From Arthrobacter citreus (lineage in GTDB: Bacteria > Bacillota > Bacilli > Bacillales > Bacillaceae_G), in NCBI GenBank assembly GCA_013200995.1, contig CP053688.1, forward strand, positions 2,914,001 through 2,978,000: DNA of 64,000 nucleotides, given 5' to 3'. Positions 8,139 through 19,011 of the stretch are shown here, one piece after another; positions within the stretch are counted from its first letter, which is position 1; every line of letters starts with the position of its first letter. Under the pieces are notes generated by a model. That model saw only the letters and a program-made list of their open reading frames with translations. It was not told where the DNA came from and made no database searches. A program made the translations under genes and the position numbers.

Positions 8139-8264
8139 TCAACGATTGCTTTTAATTCGGTTAACGTTGAAATTTGAATAACCCAAAACTTCATTAAGTT
8201 TAATTCGAATAAACCCTTGTTTACCGCCAAGAACAAATTGATTCATTTTTCTCATCTCTTTCAT
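8139..8264 (-). CDS. Short ORF upstream of the hydrolase, possible gene remnant
   Basis: A 41-codon ORF beginning MKEMRKMNQF and ending six bases before the hydrolase ATG. The stretch NQFVLGGKQG followed by KLNEVLGY faintly resembles the N-terminus of WapI-type immunity proteins, which normally run on for about 100 more residues, so this may be a truncated relic. It could also be a leader peptide coupling translation to the hydrolase. Support is weak. Confidence 0.3.
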   Translation of the reverse strand: MKEMRKMNQFVLGGKQGFIRIKLNEVLGYSNFNVNRIKSNR

Positions 8265-8363
8265 TAGTTACCATTAAATCAACCGTAGCTTTCAATAGAT
8301 TTTTAATTTAGCTAATCTGCCATTAAGCTGAATAATAAAAGGCAATAATCTTCTTTCACAATT

Positions 8364-8645
8364 CTAAATCTCGAATGATTTTGAATCATCGTTTTTTGGG
8401 AGTGAAATTGCGGTTTCAATCACGATGTCATTTTTTATTTTAACTGCGATTGTTCCGATCCATTTGTCTGTCGGCTGCATTTGCTCATTACAAGTAAAGT
8501 ATCGAATATGAATAGCTGACTCTGTATTTTTACTAATGACATGGCAAGCTAACAAATTACTTAACTTTTTAATCGCTGCTTCTCTTTTCGTACCAATGAT
8601 TTCCTTCTTGATAAATGACTCATAGTAATTCTTTAATGGAAACAT
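8364..8645 (-). CDS. Hypothetical 93-residue protein
   Basis: I do not recognise this protein. The start is ATG at 8645, preceded by GGGAGGAAATGAA; an earlier in-frame ATG at 8660 overlaps the ribosome site. The product is soluble, with a basic N-terminal helix, two cysteines (in LACHV and FTCNE) and a C-terminal beta-rich part (WIGTIAVKI, IVIETAISL). It has no signal peptide. It lies in a quiet region without evident operon partners. Confidence 0.5.
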   Translation of the reverse strand: MFPLKNYYESFIKKEIIGTKREAAIKKLSNLLACHVISKNTESAIHIRYFTCNEQMQPTDKWIGTIAVKIKNDIVIETAISLPKNDDSKSFEI

Positions 8646-9225
8646 TTCATTTCCTCCCATACTATATTACTGCTATTCATAATTGTTTATAGAGTTGTTT
8701 CGATTGACCACTTAATTCATTCGAGCAACTTAGAAATTCTAAACAATGCTCTAATCACTTAGACTCCATTTAATTGAAGTCCACTCTAAGTCTAAACACA
8801 AACACTTGTTCGCATTTCATTTTATACTTATTATACTATAAGTAAAATCAAAAATGAAAAAAAAGAATGGCGCTCCTCCGTCATAATGAGCAAATTAGTC
8901 TCTGATTATTATATGTTTAAGCAATGATTTTACTTAAACCAATCCCGCCTCCAGAAACTTATATTTAGGTAAATTTTTAAAATGCTTATGTAGTTAATGC
9001 AGCAATTTCATTCCTAAAGTAAAGTAAGTACAAAAATCCATATAATTGAACTTTAAAAACTTACTTAATAGGTAAAAGCCTAATTACAATATAGACTAGT
9101 TTCATAGTTGGTAAAAAAACATACGATACATTATCCACCTCTCCTAATTGTAATTTTTACAATTGGTTACATGACCCTAAAGGGAGAATACATCCCTTAA
9201 ATATCTTATGAAGGAGGTCACATGA
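8646..9225. other. Intergenic region, nothing recognised
   Basis: About 580 A/T-rich bases with no coding signal I trust. CATACGATA at 9120-9128 fits the mother-cell sigma-K minus-10 pattern and lies about 100 bases before the yjcZ start, but no clear minus-35 was found. Confidence 0.4.
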
Positions 9226-9351
9226 ATGAGTACTGGACATCACCATCTTAACGGTTTTGCTTTGATTGTTGTTTTATTTATCTTATTAATCATTGTTGGA
9301 GCAGCTTGCTGGTCAGGATATGACGGATGCGGATATGGGCATCACTGGTAA
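9226..9351 (+). CDS. YjcZ-family sporulation-associated membrane peptide
   Basis: A 41-residue peptide with the hallmark GFALIVVLFILLIIVGAA helix (about residues 10-27) and a short Gly/Tyr/His/Cys-rich tail. The YjcZ/SscA family is common in spore formers, and SscA is a spore-coat assembly factor in B. subtilis. AAGGAGG at 9211-9217 precedes two ATGs; the one at 9222 is out of frame and yields only nine codons, so 9226 is chosen. The terminator follows at once. Confidence 0.85.
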   Translation: MSTGHHHLNGFALIVVLFILLIIVGAACWSGYDGCGYGHHW

Positions 9352-9367
9352 AAATTAAAAACTATAA

Positions 9368-9398
9368 AACTCCTGTTAACTATAACAGGAGTTTTTTT
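9368..9398 (+). terminator. Terminator of the yjcZ-family gene
   Basis: An 11-bp stem (AACTCCTGTTA with TAACAGGAGTT), four-base loop and seven T. Confidence 0.9.
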
Positions 9399-9425
9399 AT
9401 AGTTGCATAAGAAAAACTATAACCT

Positions 9426-9797
9426 TTAAGCCAATTCACAAATAAACCAAATTTCTCTTTCGTAACTGTAATATTCTTCAAAAATAAATTCTTTTAATCC
9501 TTTAATCACCAATCCTTCTGGTAATTCAAGATTCCATTCCGTTGTACAAGCTGGTAGATATAATTAAACCGCGGTTACCTCAGTATTGAAGTATCTTGCA
9601 ATCTGAACAGCAAAGTGACCGATGCCGCCTGATGCACCATAGCTCAATACCTTTTGACCTTGCGTAATTTGTGCTACATCACGCAATGCTTGAAGTGCCG
9701 TCTGAGCTGCACATGGTATAGCAGCTGCCTCTTCAAAGGTTGTATTCTTCGGCATAAGACTTATGGTGTTCTCACGTGAGGAAGATGTTCCAATCAA
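9426..9797 (-). pseudogene. Decayed zinc-type dehydrogenase fragment plus a second relic
   Basis: Positions 9564-9797 encode only the middle of an MDR/quinone-oxidoreductase: [15 protein letters not shown], then the Rossmann motif [16 protein letters not shown], then NTEVTAV and a stop. The N-terminal catalytic part and the C-terminal third are absent. In the same frame after the stop, 9426-9563 encodes a 45-residue tail (ELPEGLVIKGLKEF and EEYYSYEREIWF) that looks like the C-terminus of an unrelated protein, perhaps a GyrI-like effector domain. This looks like the scar of a deletion that joined two genes. Confidence 0.65.
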
Positions 9798-9829
9798 TAG
9801 TTTGTCGGAGCATTAACTCTAACCTATAA

Positions 9830-9866
9830 ACAAAAACAAACCTCCAAATCGGGGTTTGTCTTTGTT
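9830..9866 (-). terminator. Terminator after the thiC-linked small gene
   Basis: The stem CAAACC/GGTTTG, extended by imperfect A/T pairs, is followed on the minus strand by a T-rich run. It begins a few bases after the stop at 9880. Confidence 0.6.
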
Positions 9867-9879
9867 TTATTTATCAAAA

Positions 9880-10050
9880 TTACCAGCACAAACTTTCAAT
9901 TAAACTGCATTTTAAGCATTCTTGTATCGTATCTTTCTTCTGAAATTCGTGCTCACAATTTGTTTGAATGGTTTTCAGTTCTATTTTTAACTGATTCATA
10001 TTTTCTTCTAATTGCTTTATTTCTTTTTTGATTCCTTCTACCCTATTCAT
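9880..10050 (-). CDS. Small coiled-coil protein with Cys/His cluster
   Basis: A 56-residue protein starting 15 bases after the thiC stop and probably cotranscribed with it. Residues 1-30 are a charged heptad-like helix (GIKKEIKQLEENMNQL); the rest carries NCEHEF and ECLKCS, a C-H-C-C set that could hold a zinc ion. I recall similar small Bacillus proteins that are often misnamed serine proteases; no function is established. The ribosome site is weak (AAGGGTGTG). A link to thiamin synthesis rests only on its position. Confidence 0.65.
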   Translation of the reverse strand: MNRVEGIKKEIKQLEENMNQLKIELKTIQTNCEHEFQKKDTIQECLKCSLIESLCW

Positions 10051-10065
10051 ATAAGGCTCACACCC

Positions 10066-11938
<1,873 letters not shown>

Positions 11939-11992
11939 AAATGTTAGCAAAACTACATTAACGATTAGACTTCATTAATGAGAAATTTCTAA

Positions 11993-12086
11993 CTTCCCCA
12001 CGCTGGTATGAACCAGATCAGGTCCTGAGGGTTAAGAAACTTAAATGTGTTTCTCTCTCAGCCCAACTAATTGGACACCCCTAGTC
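11993..12086 (-). promoter_or_regulatory. TPP riboswitch (THI box) of thiC
   Basis: On the minus strand the conserved aptamer parts occur in order: ACTAGGGGTGTCC, GGGCTGAGAG, ACCCT, ACCTGATCTGGTTCATACCA and GCGTGGGGA. This is the thiamin pyrophosphate aptamer, which represses thiC when TPP is plentiful. Confidence 0.95.
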
Positions 12087-12332
12087 AAACGATTAAATTG
12101 TTCACACTAAATATAAACCCACAAGTTTAAAATGTAAATGCTTTTATTTCCTAAATTTTTACAGAAATGTTCATTTCAAAAAATTATTAGCATTTTTAAT
12201 ACTCGCTTAAATACTTGATTTCATTATGCTTCAAGCCCAATTTATGGTAAATATTTTGACTCGTAAAAAAAATTTTAGTATTGAATATTATTTTTTATAT
12301 GCTATGCTAAGATTAATTTTCATACAGATTCA

Positions 12333-12425
12333 TCACTAGGGGATCCCTTGATAAGGGCTGAGAATAGAGTAGTTACTTTTAAACCCTTAAAACCTGAACA
12401 GGCTAGTACCTGCGTAGGAAAGTGG
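12333..12425 (+). promoter_or_regulatory. TPP riboswitch (THI box) of the tenI-thiOSGF operon
   Basis: On the plus strand: ACTAGGGGATCCCTT, AGGGCTGAGAA, ACCCTTAAAACCTGAACAGG and CTGCGTAGGAAAGTGG. It sits head-to-head with the thiC riboswitch, about 250 bases away, so both halves of the thiamin pathway are controlled by the same ligand. Confidence 0.92.
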
Positions 12426-12455
12426 CGCATTCTCTATTTATTTTGTGTGCAATGT

Positions 12456-12491
12456 AACCACTTTCTTTTTTTAGGAAAGTGGTTTTTTTTG
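12456..12491 (+). terminator. Riboswitch-controlled terminator before tenI
   Basis: The 10-bp stem AACCACTTTC/GAAAGTGGTT is followed by eight T. The same GAAAGTGG sequence occurs at the 3' edge of the aptamer (12418-12425) and can pair with AACCACTTTC instead, giving a clear anti-terminator alternative. Confidence 0.88.
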
Positions 12492-12526
12492 TTTGAAAAA
12501 ATTTTGTTAATGAAAGAGGCTGGAGC

Positions 12527-13141
12527 ATGGAACTTATTGCAATTACAGATGATCAGCACTCAATCGAATTACTTGCTTCCAAAATTATTCAAATAATCGA
12601 TGTAGTTGACTATGTACATATTCGCGAGAAATCAAAAAAAGCGATCGAAATAATATCACTCTTAAATCTATTAAAAATGAACAAAGTGGATATGAAGAAA
12701 ATCGTTTTAAATGATCGTTTAGATATTGCTATTTTTGCAAATCTATCAAATATACACTTACCGGGACATGGACTCCCTCTTGTTGATGTAAAAGAATATT
12801 TTCCTAACTTACGAGTAGGAAAATCAGTCCACACGCTTACTGAAGCAATCCTAGCTGAAAGTGATCAGGCTGATTATGTCCTTTACGGTCATTGTTTTGA
12901 AACAAAGTGTAAAGCCGGTCTAACTCCAAATGGGATTGAAATCATACCCGAAATGAAAAAAACTCTGACTATACCAATCTACGCAGTAGGCGGTATATTG
13001 CCTGAGCATATCCAATTTTTGAAGGAGAACAAGATTGATGGGATAGCTGTAATGTCTGGAATCTTCTCTTCTCGAAACCCACTAGATGCTGCGCTGCAAT
13101 ATTTTGAAAGGTGCAAACTGACTTATGAACAAGAGATTTGA
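12527..13141 (+). CDS. tenI: Thiazole tautomerase TenI
   Basis: A 204-residue TIM-barrel protein of the ThiE/TenI family. TenI isomerises the thiazole product released by ThiG into the aromatic tautomer used for coupling. I prefer TenI over thiamin phosphate synthase because the ThiE-type pyrophosphate-binding motif is not evident, and because the order tenI-thiO-thiS-thiG-thiF is the B. subtilis one. GHCFETKCKAGLTPNG and YAVGGILPEH match the family. It is the first gene after the riboswitch and overlaps thiO by 17 bases. Confidence 0.85.
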   Translation: MELIAITDDQHSIELLASKIIQIIDVVDYVHIREKSKKAIEIISLLNLLKMNKVDMKKIVLNDRLDIAIFANLSNIHLPGHGLPLVDVKEYFPNLRVGKSVHTLTEAILAESDQADYVLYGHCFETKCKAGLTPNGIEIIPEMKKTLTIPIYAVGGILPEHIQFLKENKIDGIAVMSGIFSSRNPLDAALQYFERCKLTYEQEI

Positions 13142-14216
13142 TGTTATCGTAATTGGGGGTGGCATTATTGGCTGTTCCATTGCTTATTATCTAGCGAAAG
13201 AAAACATTAATGTCGCAGTTTTAGAAGGACAGCAAGTTGGTCAGAAAACGACCAAGGCAGCTGCGGGGATGCTCGGTGCCCATTCCGAGTGGGATCAGTC
13301 AGAGTCATTTTTTACTTTCGCAAGAAGCAGCCAATTAACTTATTTTCAGCTTCAAGAAGAGTTGAAAGAATTAAGCGGTATTGATATTGAACTTAAAAAA
13401 GGTGGCATTTTCAAACTAGCTTATACAGATTTAGAAAAAAACCAATTAACACCACTACTCACTCAAACTTCAGCACATTGGTATAACCATGTGGAGTTAA
13501 AAAAACAGATCCCCGGCATCCATCCAAATATAATTGGCGCAGCCTATATTAAAGATGACGTTAATGTATTACCTGTTTCTGTTTGTAATGCATTTTCTAA
13601 AAGTGCTCAGATTTTAGGGGCTTCTATTTTCGAATATACTCATGTATTTGGGATTCAAAAAAATGATACACATTATTTACTTAAAACAACAAACGGTGAA
13701 TTTGAGGCAAAAAACATCGTAGTTGCAAGTGGCGTTTGGAGTAATACCTTGTTTGGACAGCTAGGGTTAGATCATGAAATTATTCCTGTTAAAGGCGAAT
13801 GCATTTCCGTAAAAAGCGAAAAGGTAGCATTAAAGCATTCTCTTTTTCATGAACAAAACTATATTGTTCCAAGAAATGACGGTCGCCTTGTCATCGGGGC
13901 TACGATGGTTGATCACGAATGGGATGAAAATCCTAGCTTAGGTGGCATTGAATCATTAATACAAAGTGCTAAAAAAATGCTTCCCGAAATTGAAGATATG
14001 AAAATTGATTCATTTTGGGCGGGACTAAGACCGCGAACACTTGATCATAATCCTTTTATTGGCATGCACCCTGAAGATGATCAAATCCTATTTGCAACCG
14101 GCCATTTTCGAAATGGAATATTGCTTGCACCAGCAACTGGAAAATTAATTCGGGATATGATTCTTAAAAGGAAAGTTGATAGAGACTGGATTGAGGCGTT
14201 TAAAGTTAGTCGTTAA
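13125..14216 (+). CDS. thiO: Glycine oxidase ThiO
   Basis: A 363-residue FAD-dependent amine oxidase that converts glycine to the iminoacetate used by ThiG. The N-terminal VIGGGIIGCSIAYYLA (about residues 9-24) is the dinucleotide-binding motif, followed by AVLEG for the ribose contact. GLRPRTLDHNPFIG and GHFRNGILLAP near the C-terminus are standard for ThiO. The start overlaps tenI, implying translational coupling within the operon. Confidence 0.93.
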   Translation: MNKRFDVIVIGGGIIGCSIAYYLAKENINVAVLEGQQVGQKTTKAAAGMLGAHSEWDQSESFFTFARSSQLTYFQLQEELKELSGIDIELKKGGIFKLAYTDLEKNQLTPLLTQTSAHWYNHVELKKQIPGIHPNIIGAAYIKDDVNVLPVSVCNAFSKSAQILGASIFEYTHVFGIQKNDTHYLLKTTNGEFEAKNIVVASGVWSNTLFGQLGLDHEIIPVKGECISVKSEKVALKHSLFHEQNYIVPRNDGRLVIGATMVDHEWDENPSLGGIESLIQSAKKMLPEIEDMKIDSFWAGLRPRTLDHNPFIGMHPEDDQILFATGHFRNGILLAPATGKLIRDMILKRKVDRDWIEAFKVSR

Positions 14217-14243
14217 TTTAAATGTTTGTGAGGTGTAAAACAC

Positions 14244-14447
14244 TTGGAAATAAGATTAAACGGAAAGAACATAGAAGTTTCGAATAAAACTTTTACAATT
14301 CAAGATTTACTTAATGAATACCAGCTAGAAAACCGAATTGTTATTGTCGAGGTTAATGAAGAAATTATTTATAAAGAGCAGTATGCTTTAACTCATCTCT
14401 CTAACGGAGATCAGGTAGAATTAATACATTTTGTAGGTGGAGGTTAA
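14244..14447 (+). CDS. thiS: Sulfur carrier protein ThiS
   Basis: A 67-residue ubiquitin-fold carrier ending in the required Gly-Gly (HFVGGG). ThiF adenylates this C-terminus, which is then converted to the thiocarboxylate that donates sulfur to ThiG. The start is TTG at 14244, with GTGAGGTG upstream; no ATG is available in frame early enough. It ends two bases before the thiG ATG. Confidence 0.93.
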   Translation: MEIRLNGKNIEVSNKTFTIQDLLNEYQLENRIVIVEVNEEIIYKEQYALTHLSNGDQVELIHFVGGG

Positions 14448-14449
14448 TC

Positions 14450-15217
14450 ATGTTGAAAATAGGAAATCATTCATTTCATTCAAGATTATTATTAGGAACA
14501 GGTAAATACCCTTCTTTTGAAGTACAAAAAGAAGCAGTTGAAGTATCGGAAGCGGAAATACTAACTTTCGCTGTTAGAAGAATGAATATTTTTGAAGAAT
14601 CACAGCCTAATTTTCTAGAACAATTAAATCTAGCAAAATATAAATTATTACCAAATACTGCTGGTGCGAAAACTGCTGAAGAAGCTGTTAGAATTGCCAG
14701 ACTAGCAAAAGCTTCAGGCTTATGCGATATGATCAAAGTAGAAGTAATCGGGTGTGACAAATCATTATTGCCTGATCCAATTGAAACATTGAAGGCATCA
14801 GAAATGCTATTGAATGAAGGATTTATTGTGTTACCTTATACTTCTGATGATGTTGTTTTAGCAAGAAGACTAGAAGAACTTGGTGTACATGCAATTATGC
14901 CAGGAGCATCACCAATTGGTTCTGGAAAAGGAATTATTAATCCTTTAAATCTTAAATTTATTATTGAACAATCAAATATACCTGTCATAGTCGATGCTGG
15001 AATCGGTTCGCCAAAGGATGCTGCTTATGCAATGGAGTTAGGTGCTGATGGGGTCCTTTTAAATACTGCGGTTTCTAACGCGAAGGATCCAGTAAAAATG
15101 GCGGTTGCAATGAAGCTTGCTATTGAAGCAGGAAGGCTTGGATTTGAAGCGGGAAGAATTGACGAAAAAAATTATGGTGTAGCTAGTAGTCCAATTACAG
15201 GGTTGGTGAATTCTTGA
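14450..15217 (+). CDS. thiG: Thiazole synthase ThiG
   Basis: A 255-residue TIM-barrel enzyme that condenses deoxyxylulose phosphate, iminoacetate and ThiS thiocarboxylate into the thiazole ring. The Schiff-base lysine lies in MIKVEVIG (about residue 97), and [12 protein letters not shown] and [10 protein letters not shown] are family landmarks. The ribosome site is GGTGGAGG inside the end of thiS. Its stop codon overlaps the thiF start. Confidence 0.95.
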   Translation: MLKIGNHSFHSRLLLGTGKYPSFEVQKEAVEVSEAEILTFAVRRMNIFEESQPNFLEQLNLAKYKLLPNTAGAKTAEEAVRIARLAKASGLCDMIKVEVIGCDKSLLPDPIETLKASEMLLNEGFIVLPYTSDDVVLARRLEELGVHAIMPGASPIGSGKGIINPLNLKFIIEQSNIPVIVDAGIGSPKDAAYAMELGADGVLLNTAVSNAKDPVKMAVAMKLAIEAGRLGFEAGRIDEKNYGVASSPITGLVNS

Positions 15218-16221
15218 TAAACCGATATGCAAAACAAGAATTATTCCTAGGAACAGATCATCAATTAAACTTACAAAAAGCCAGTGCCATCATTATTGGT
15301 GTTGGTGCACTTGGTTCATCAATTGGAGAAATGCTTGTAAGAGCCGGCATAGGAAATATAACAATTGTTGACCGTGATTATGTTGAATGGAGTAATTTAC
15401 AAAGGCAATCTCTTTATACCGAAGAAGATGCTAGAAATAAACTACCTAAAGTAATTGCAGCTAAAAACCGACTACAACAGATTAATAGTGAAGTAACAAT
15501 TAATAGTTTTATAACTGATATTACTAGTCTTAATGTTGAAGAACTTATTAAAGATCAAACAATTATTCTAGATGCTACAGATAATTTTGAGACTAGAATG
15601 GTTGTTAATGATGCTGCAATTAAGCATGGAATTCCATTTATTTTTGGTGCTTGTGTTGGGAGCTATGGCCTTTCTTTTCCAATTATTCCAGGAAAAACTC
15701 CTTGTCTTAACTGTTTATTAAATCATATACCAACATTAAATATGACTTGTGACACAGTCGGAGTCATTAGTCCAATTGTACAAATGATTGCTGCGTACCA
15801 AGTCACTTATGCCATGCAATATCTTACAAACTATGAACTTTCACCAATCTTACAATCGATTGATGTTTGGAAGCATGAAAAGTCTGATATAAACATCGAA
15901 AGATTAAAGAATCATAATTGTCCAACATGTGGTCCGATCAGAAGTTATCCATATTTAAACAACGATCATCAAATGAAGTCATATGTATTATGTGGAAGAG
16001 ATGCTGTCCAATTGAGTATTTCTTCTACTAACGTTCCGTCACTACAAGATCTTTCTGAAAGATTAATAGGATTAGTACATGATTTGATTGTGAACCCGTA
16101 TTTATTAGCATGTACCTTTGAAAATCACCGAATTGTTTTATTTAAAGACGGTCGTGCAATTATTCACGGTACAAAGGAACCAGCTGTTGCGAAAGAGCTC
16201 TATCGTAAAATCATTATATAA
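15214..16221 (+). CDS. thiF: ThiS adenylyltransferase ThiF
   Basis: A 335-residue E1-like enzyme that adenylates the ThiS C-terminus. It shows the nucleotide loop GVGALGSS (about residues 29-36), [10 protein letters not shown] with the conserved Arg, DATDNFETR, and two zinc CxxC pairs (CLNC and CPTC). An extra C-terminal domain of about 90 residues follows the second pair; it was not identified further. The TTG start overlaps the thiG stop. The B. subtilis operon adds thiD after thiF and tenA before tenI; both are absent here. Confidence 0.9.
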   Translation: MINRYAKQELFLGTDHQLNLQKASAIIIGVGALGSSIGEMLVRAGIGNITIVDRDYVEWSNLQRQSLYTEEDARNKLPKVIAAKNRLQQINSEVTINSFITDITSLNVEELIKDQTIILDATDNFETRMVVNDAAIKHGIPFIFGACVGSYGLSFPIIPGKTPCLNCLLNHIPTLNMTCDTVGVISPIVQMIAAYQVTYAMQYLTNYELSPILQSIDVWKHEKSDINIERLKNHNCPTCGPIRSYPYLNNDHQMKSYVLCGRDAVQLSISSTNVPSLQDLSERLIGLVHDLIVNPYLLACTFENHRIVLFKDGRAIIHGTKEPAVAKELYRKIII

Positions 16222-16297
16222 TAGAAGAAATCCATTTCAGAGACTAATAAATTCTATTTTTATTAGTCTTCAAAATGGATAATTTTAATACTTTAAA

Positions 16298-17464
16298 TTA
16301 CTTAGACTCTTGTCCTGTAGAACCTACTAAAGATAAGCTAGACTCTTCATCAATTGGAAATTCAATAACTGTTCTACCTACATTTACACAGCAACTATCA
16401 TGGAAGGAATCAAATGCTGAGTTAATATCATCCAACTTGATTCGATCTAAAACTAGATCATCTAGATTAAATTTTCCATCTAAATATAATTTTGAAATGA
16501 TAGGGAAGTCTCTAAAAGGTTGTGTATCACCGTAAAAACTTCCTTTAAGAACTTTTCCAACGCGATGGAAACCACCAGCTGGTAGGTTAAGAACTTTAGA
16601 AGGATTGAAAGCACCAACAACTACTACTGTTCCACCTTTTCTTGTTCCTTTCCAAGCACTTTCAGCTGCATTTGTATTTCCCGTACAATCAATTGCATAG
16701 TTAACGCCGAATCCACCTGTTAATTCTTTTAGTTTTTCTTCAGCATTTTCTTCAGCTACATTAACTGTATGTGTTGCTCCAAACTTTTTCGCAATCTCAA
16801 GATTAGATTCTTTAACATCACACGCAATAATTTTTGAAGCACCTGCGATTTTAGCTCCTTGAATCGCATTAACTCCTACTCCACCGATTCCGAATACTGC
16901 TACAGATGAACCTGGCTTAACACCAGCAGCATTGACTGCTGCTCCGTAGCCTGTTGCAACACCACAACCGATTAATGATGCTTGAGCAAGTGGCATTTCA
17001 TCGGGAATTTTTACACATGACATTTCAGGAACAACAGTATATTCAGCAAAAGTAGATAATAGAGAGTTATGGTAAACTTTTTCCCCATCACAGCTTAAGC
17101 GAGAAGTCCCATCAAGCAATGTACCATCGAACATTGGTCCAAATGCTGATTCACATAAATGCACATCTCCCGTTATACAGAACTCGCAAGTTCCACAATA
17201 TGGAACCCAGCTTAATGCCACTTTATCACCTGGTTTTACATTTTTCACATTTGGACCGACAGCTTCTACAATTCCTGCCCCTTCATGCCCAAGAATAGTC
17301 GGAATAGGTGTTGTTGTATCATCTAATGCGTTTAGATCACTATGACAAACACCAGTTGCTGCTATTTTAACAAGTACTTCATTTGCTTTAGGCTCTGCTA
17401 GTTCAACATCTTTAATAATAAGTGGTTCACCATGTGCGTTCATTACTGCTGCTTTCATTTTCAT
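16298..17464 (-). CDS. Zinc-dependent alcohol dehydrogenase, MDR family
   Basis: A 388-residue medium-chain dehydrogenase. Catalytic zinc ligands appear in GVCHSDL and GHEGAG; the structural zinc uses CGTCEFC and the Cys in HLCE. The cofactor loop GIGGVGVNAIQGAKIAGA (about residues 198-215), followed by acidic CDVKE, suggests NAD(H) over NADP(H). The chain resembles class-III-type alcohol dehydrogenases. It is the last gene of a minus-strand unit behind an aldehyde dehydrogenase, so the pair could carry alcohol to acid; the substrate is unknown. Confidence 0.85.
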   Translation of the reverse strand: MKMKAAVMNAHGEPLIIKDVELAEPKANEVLVKIAATGVCHSDLNALDDTTTPIPTILGHEGAGIVEAVGPNVKNVKPGDKVALSWVPYCGTCEFCITGDVHLCESAFGPMFDGTLLDGTSRLSCDGEKVYHNSLLSTFAEYTVVPEMSCVKIPDEMPLAQASLIGCGVATGYGAAVNAAGVKPGSSVAVFGIGGVGVNAIQGAKIAGASKIIACDVKESNLEIAKKFGATHTVNVAEENAEEKLKELTGGFGVNYAIDCTGNTNAAESAWKGTRKGGTVVVVGAFNPSKVLNLPAGGFHRVGKVLKGSFYGDTQPFRDFPIISKLYLDGKFNLDDLVLDRIKLDDINSAFDSFHDSCCVNVGRTVIEFPIDEESSLSLVGSTGQESK

Positions 17465-17484
17465 CTTTATTTCACCCTTTTATT

Positions 17485-19011
17485 TTAGTAAGCAAACCAA
17501 ATTGCTTTTGTTTTTGTGTAAGATTGTAATGAATGAATGGCATATTCTTTACCCCAGCCACTTTGTTTCCATCCACCGAATGGACTAGCAAAGTCATAAC
17601 ATCCATATTTATTAACAAACACCATTCCAGCCTCTAATTTTTTAGCTACGCGATTCGCACGTGATACATCATTCGTCCATAAGCCGGCAGCTAAACCATA
17701 AATCGTGTCATTTGCCATTTCAACTACTTCTTCTTCTGTATCGAATGGAATAACGCAAAGAACTGGACCAAAGATTTCTTCTTGTGCAATTGTCATTTTA
17801 TTATGTACGTCTGCAAAAATAGTTGGACGAACGAAATAGCCATTTGCATTTTCGCCAGTCAGATCCCTTTCTCCACCAGCAGCAAGACGAGCACCTTCTT
17901 CAACTCCGCTTTTGATGTAGCCTAAAATACTTTCCATATGCGATTCTGAAATTTGCGCACCTTGATTTGATTCCGGATCAAATTGGTCACCTAATTTATA
18001 ACTATTAGCATAATCTGCTAAACGATTTACTGTTTTTTCATAAATATCACGTTGAACAAATAATCTTGTTGGTGCAGAGCATTTCTCACCTTTGTGAGTA
18101 AATAATCCATAGAAAGAACGTTCAATTGCAGCGTCCACATCTGGAGCGTCACTAAAGATAATGTTTGGCGACTTCCCACCAAGCTCAAGTGTAACTGGTT
18201 TTAAATTAGAGTCTGCCGAATCGTGAACAAGCTGTTTTCCCACACCTGTACTTCCAGTAAAGGAAACTTTATCAACGCCCATATGACGAGAAATATGTGA
18301 ACCAATTTTTCCTTTACCTAGTATTAGATTTAGAACACCCGGAGGTAAAATATTAGCCTCGTCAATAATTTCAAATAGTCTAATAGCTGAAAAAGATGTC
18401 GTACTAGACGGCTTTAAGATTACTGTGTTCCCCATTGCAAGAGCAGGAGCAAGCTTCCATGCAGCCATGTCAATCGGGAAGTTAAATGGTACAATTTGTC
18501 CACAAACACCAATTGGATCTCTTGTTGTTACACTTAAAAAGTCGCCTTCAACCGGGTTATTTTCACCATAGTATTTATCAGTCCAGCCTGCATAATATTC
18601 GAACATTTCTAATGCTTCCTGAACGTCGTCATTATATGCTTCTGTGTATAGTTTGCCGTTATCCAATGCTTCTAAAGTAGCTAGTTCTGCTTGATGTTCT
18701 TTCATAAGCTCACTAATCTTACGTAGAATTTTTGCTCTTTCTTTACGAGTTACTTTACGCCATGGGCCATGATCAAACGCAACACGCGCGGCCTCAACCG
18801 CTTTATCAATATCTTCTTTTGTAGCGCCTTGAATTTTTCCAATTACTTTTCCGTTTGCTGGATTAATCGATTCAATTTCTTCATCACTACTGCTATCTAC
18901 CCATTCACCATTGATATATAGTTTCTTTGTTTCTTGTAACCATTCTTTTGCCCAATCTAATTTTGGTTGTTCGATACCTTCAAAATGTTTTTTATTCTCT
19001 ACTTTAGTCAT
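17485..19011 (-). CDS. NAD(P)-dependent aldehyde dehydrogenase
   Basis: A 508-residue ALDH-superfamily enzyme oxidising an aldehyde to an acid. Motifs in order: FNFPID, FTGSTGVGK, the general base in ELGGKSP and the nucleophilic Cys in GEKCSAPT. The start is ATG 19011, with AGGAGGA seven bases upstream; the preceding ATG belongs to the ribosome site region. It overlaps the end of the lyase gene by eight bases and is followed 20 bases later by the alcohol dehydrogenase, so the three form one operon. Confidence 0.88.
   Translation of the reverse strand: MTKVENKKHFEGIEQPKLDWAKEWLQETKKLYINGEWVDSSSDEEIESINPANGKVIGKIQGATKEDIDKAVEAARVAFDHGPWRKVTRKERAKILRKISELMKEHQAELATLEALDNGKLYTEAYNDDVQEALEMFEYYAGWTDKYYGENNPVEGDFLSVTTRDPIGVCGQIVPFNFPIDMAAWKLAPALAMGNTVILKPSSTTSFSAIRLFEIIDEANILPPGVLNLILGKGKIGSHISRHMGVDKVSFTGSTGVGKQLVHDSADSNLKPVTLELGGKSPNIIFSDAPDVDAAIERSFYGLFTHKGEKCSAPTRLFVQRDIYEKTVNRLADYANSYKLGDQFDPESNQGAQISESHMESILGYIKSGVEEGARLAAGGERDLTGENANGYFVRPTIFADVHNKMTIAQEEIFGPVLCVIPFDTEEEVVEMANDTIYGLAAGLWTNDVSRANRVAKKLEAGMVFVNKYGCYDFASPFGGWKQSGWGKEYAIHSLQSYTKTKAIWFAY

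Noticed and set aside
12348..12596. 82-residue ORF before tenI
   Set aside because: It lies across the TPP aptamer, the leader terminator and the tenI start; it is a riboswitch shadow.
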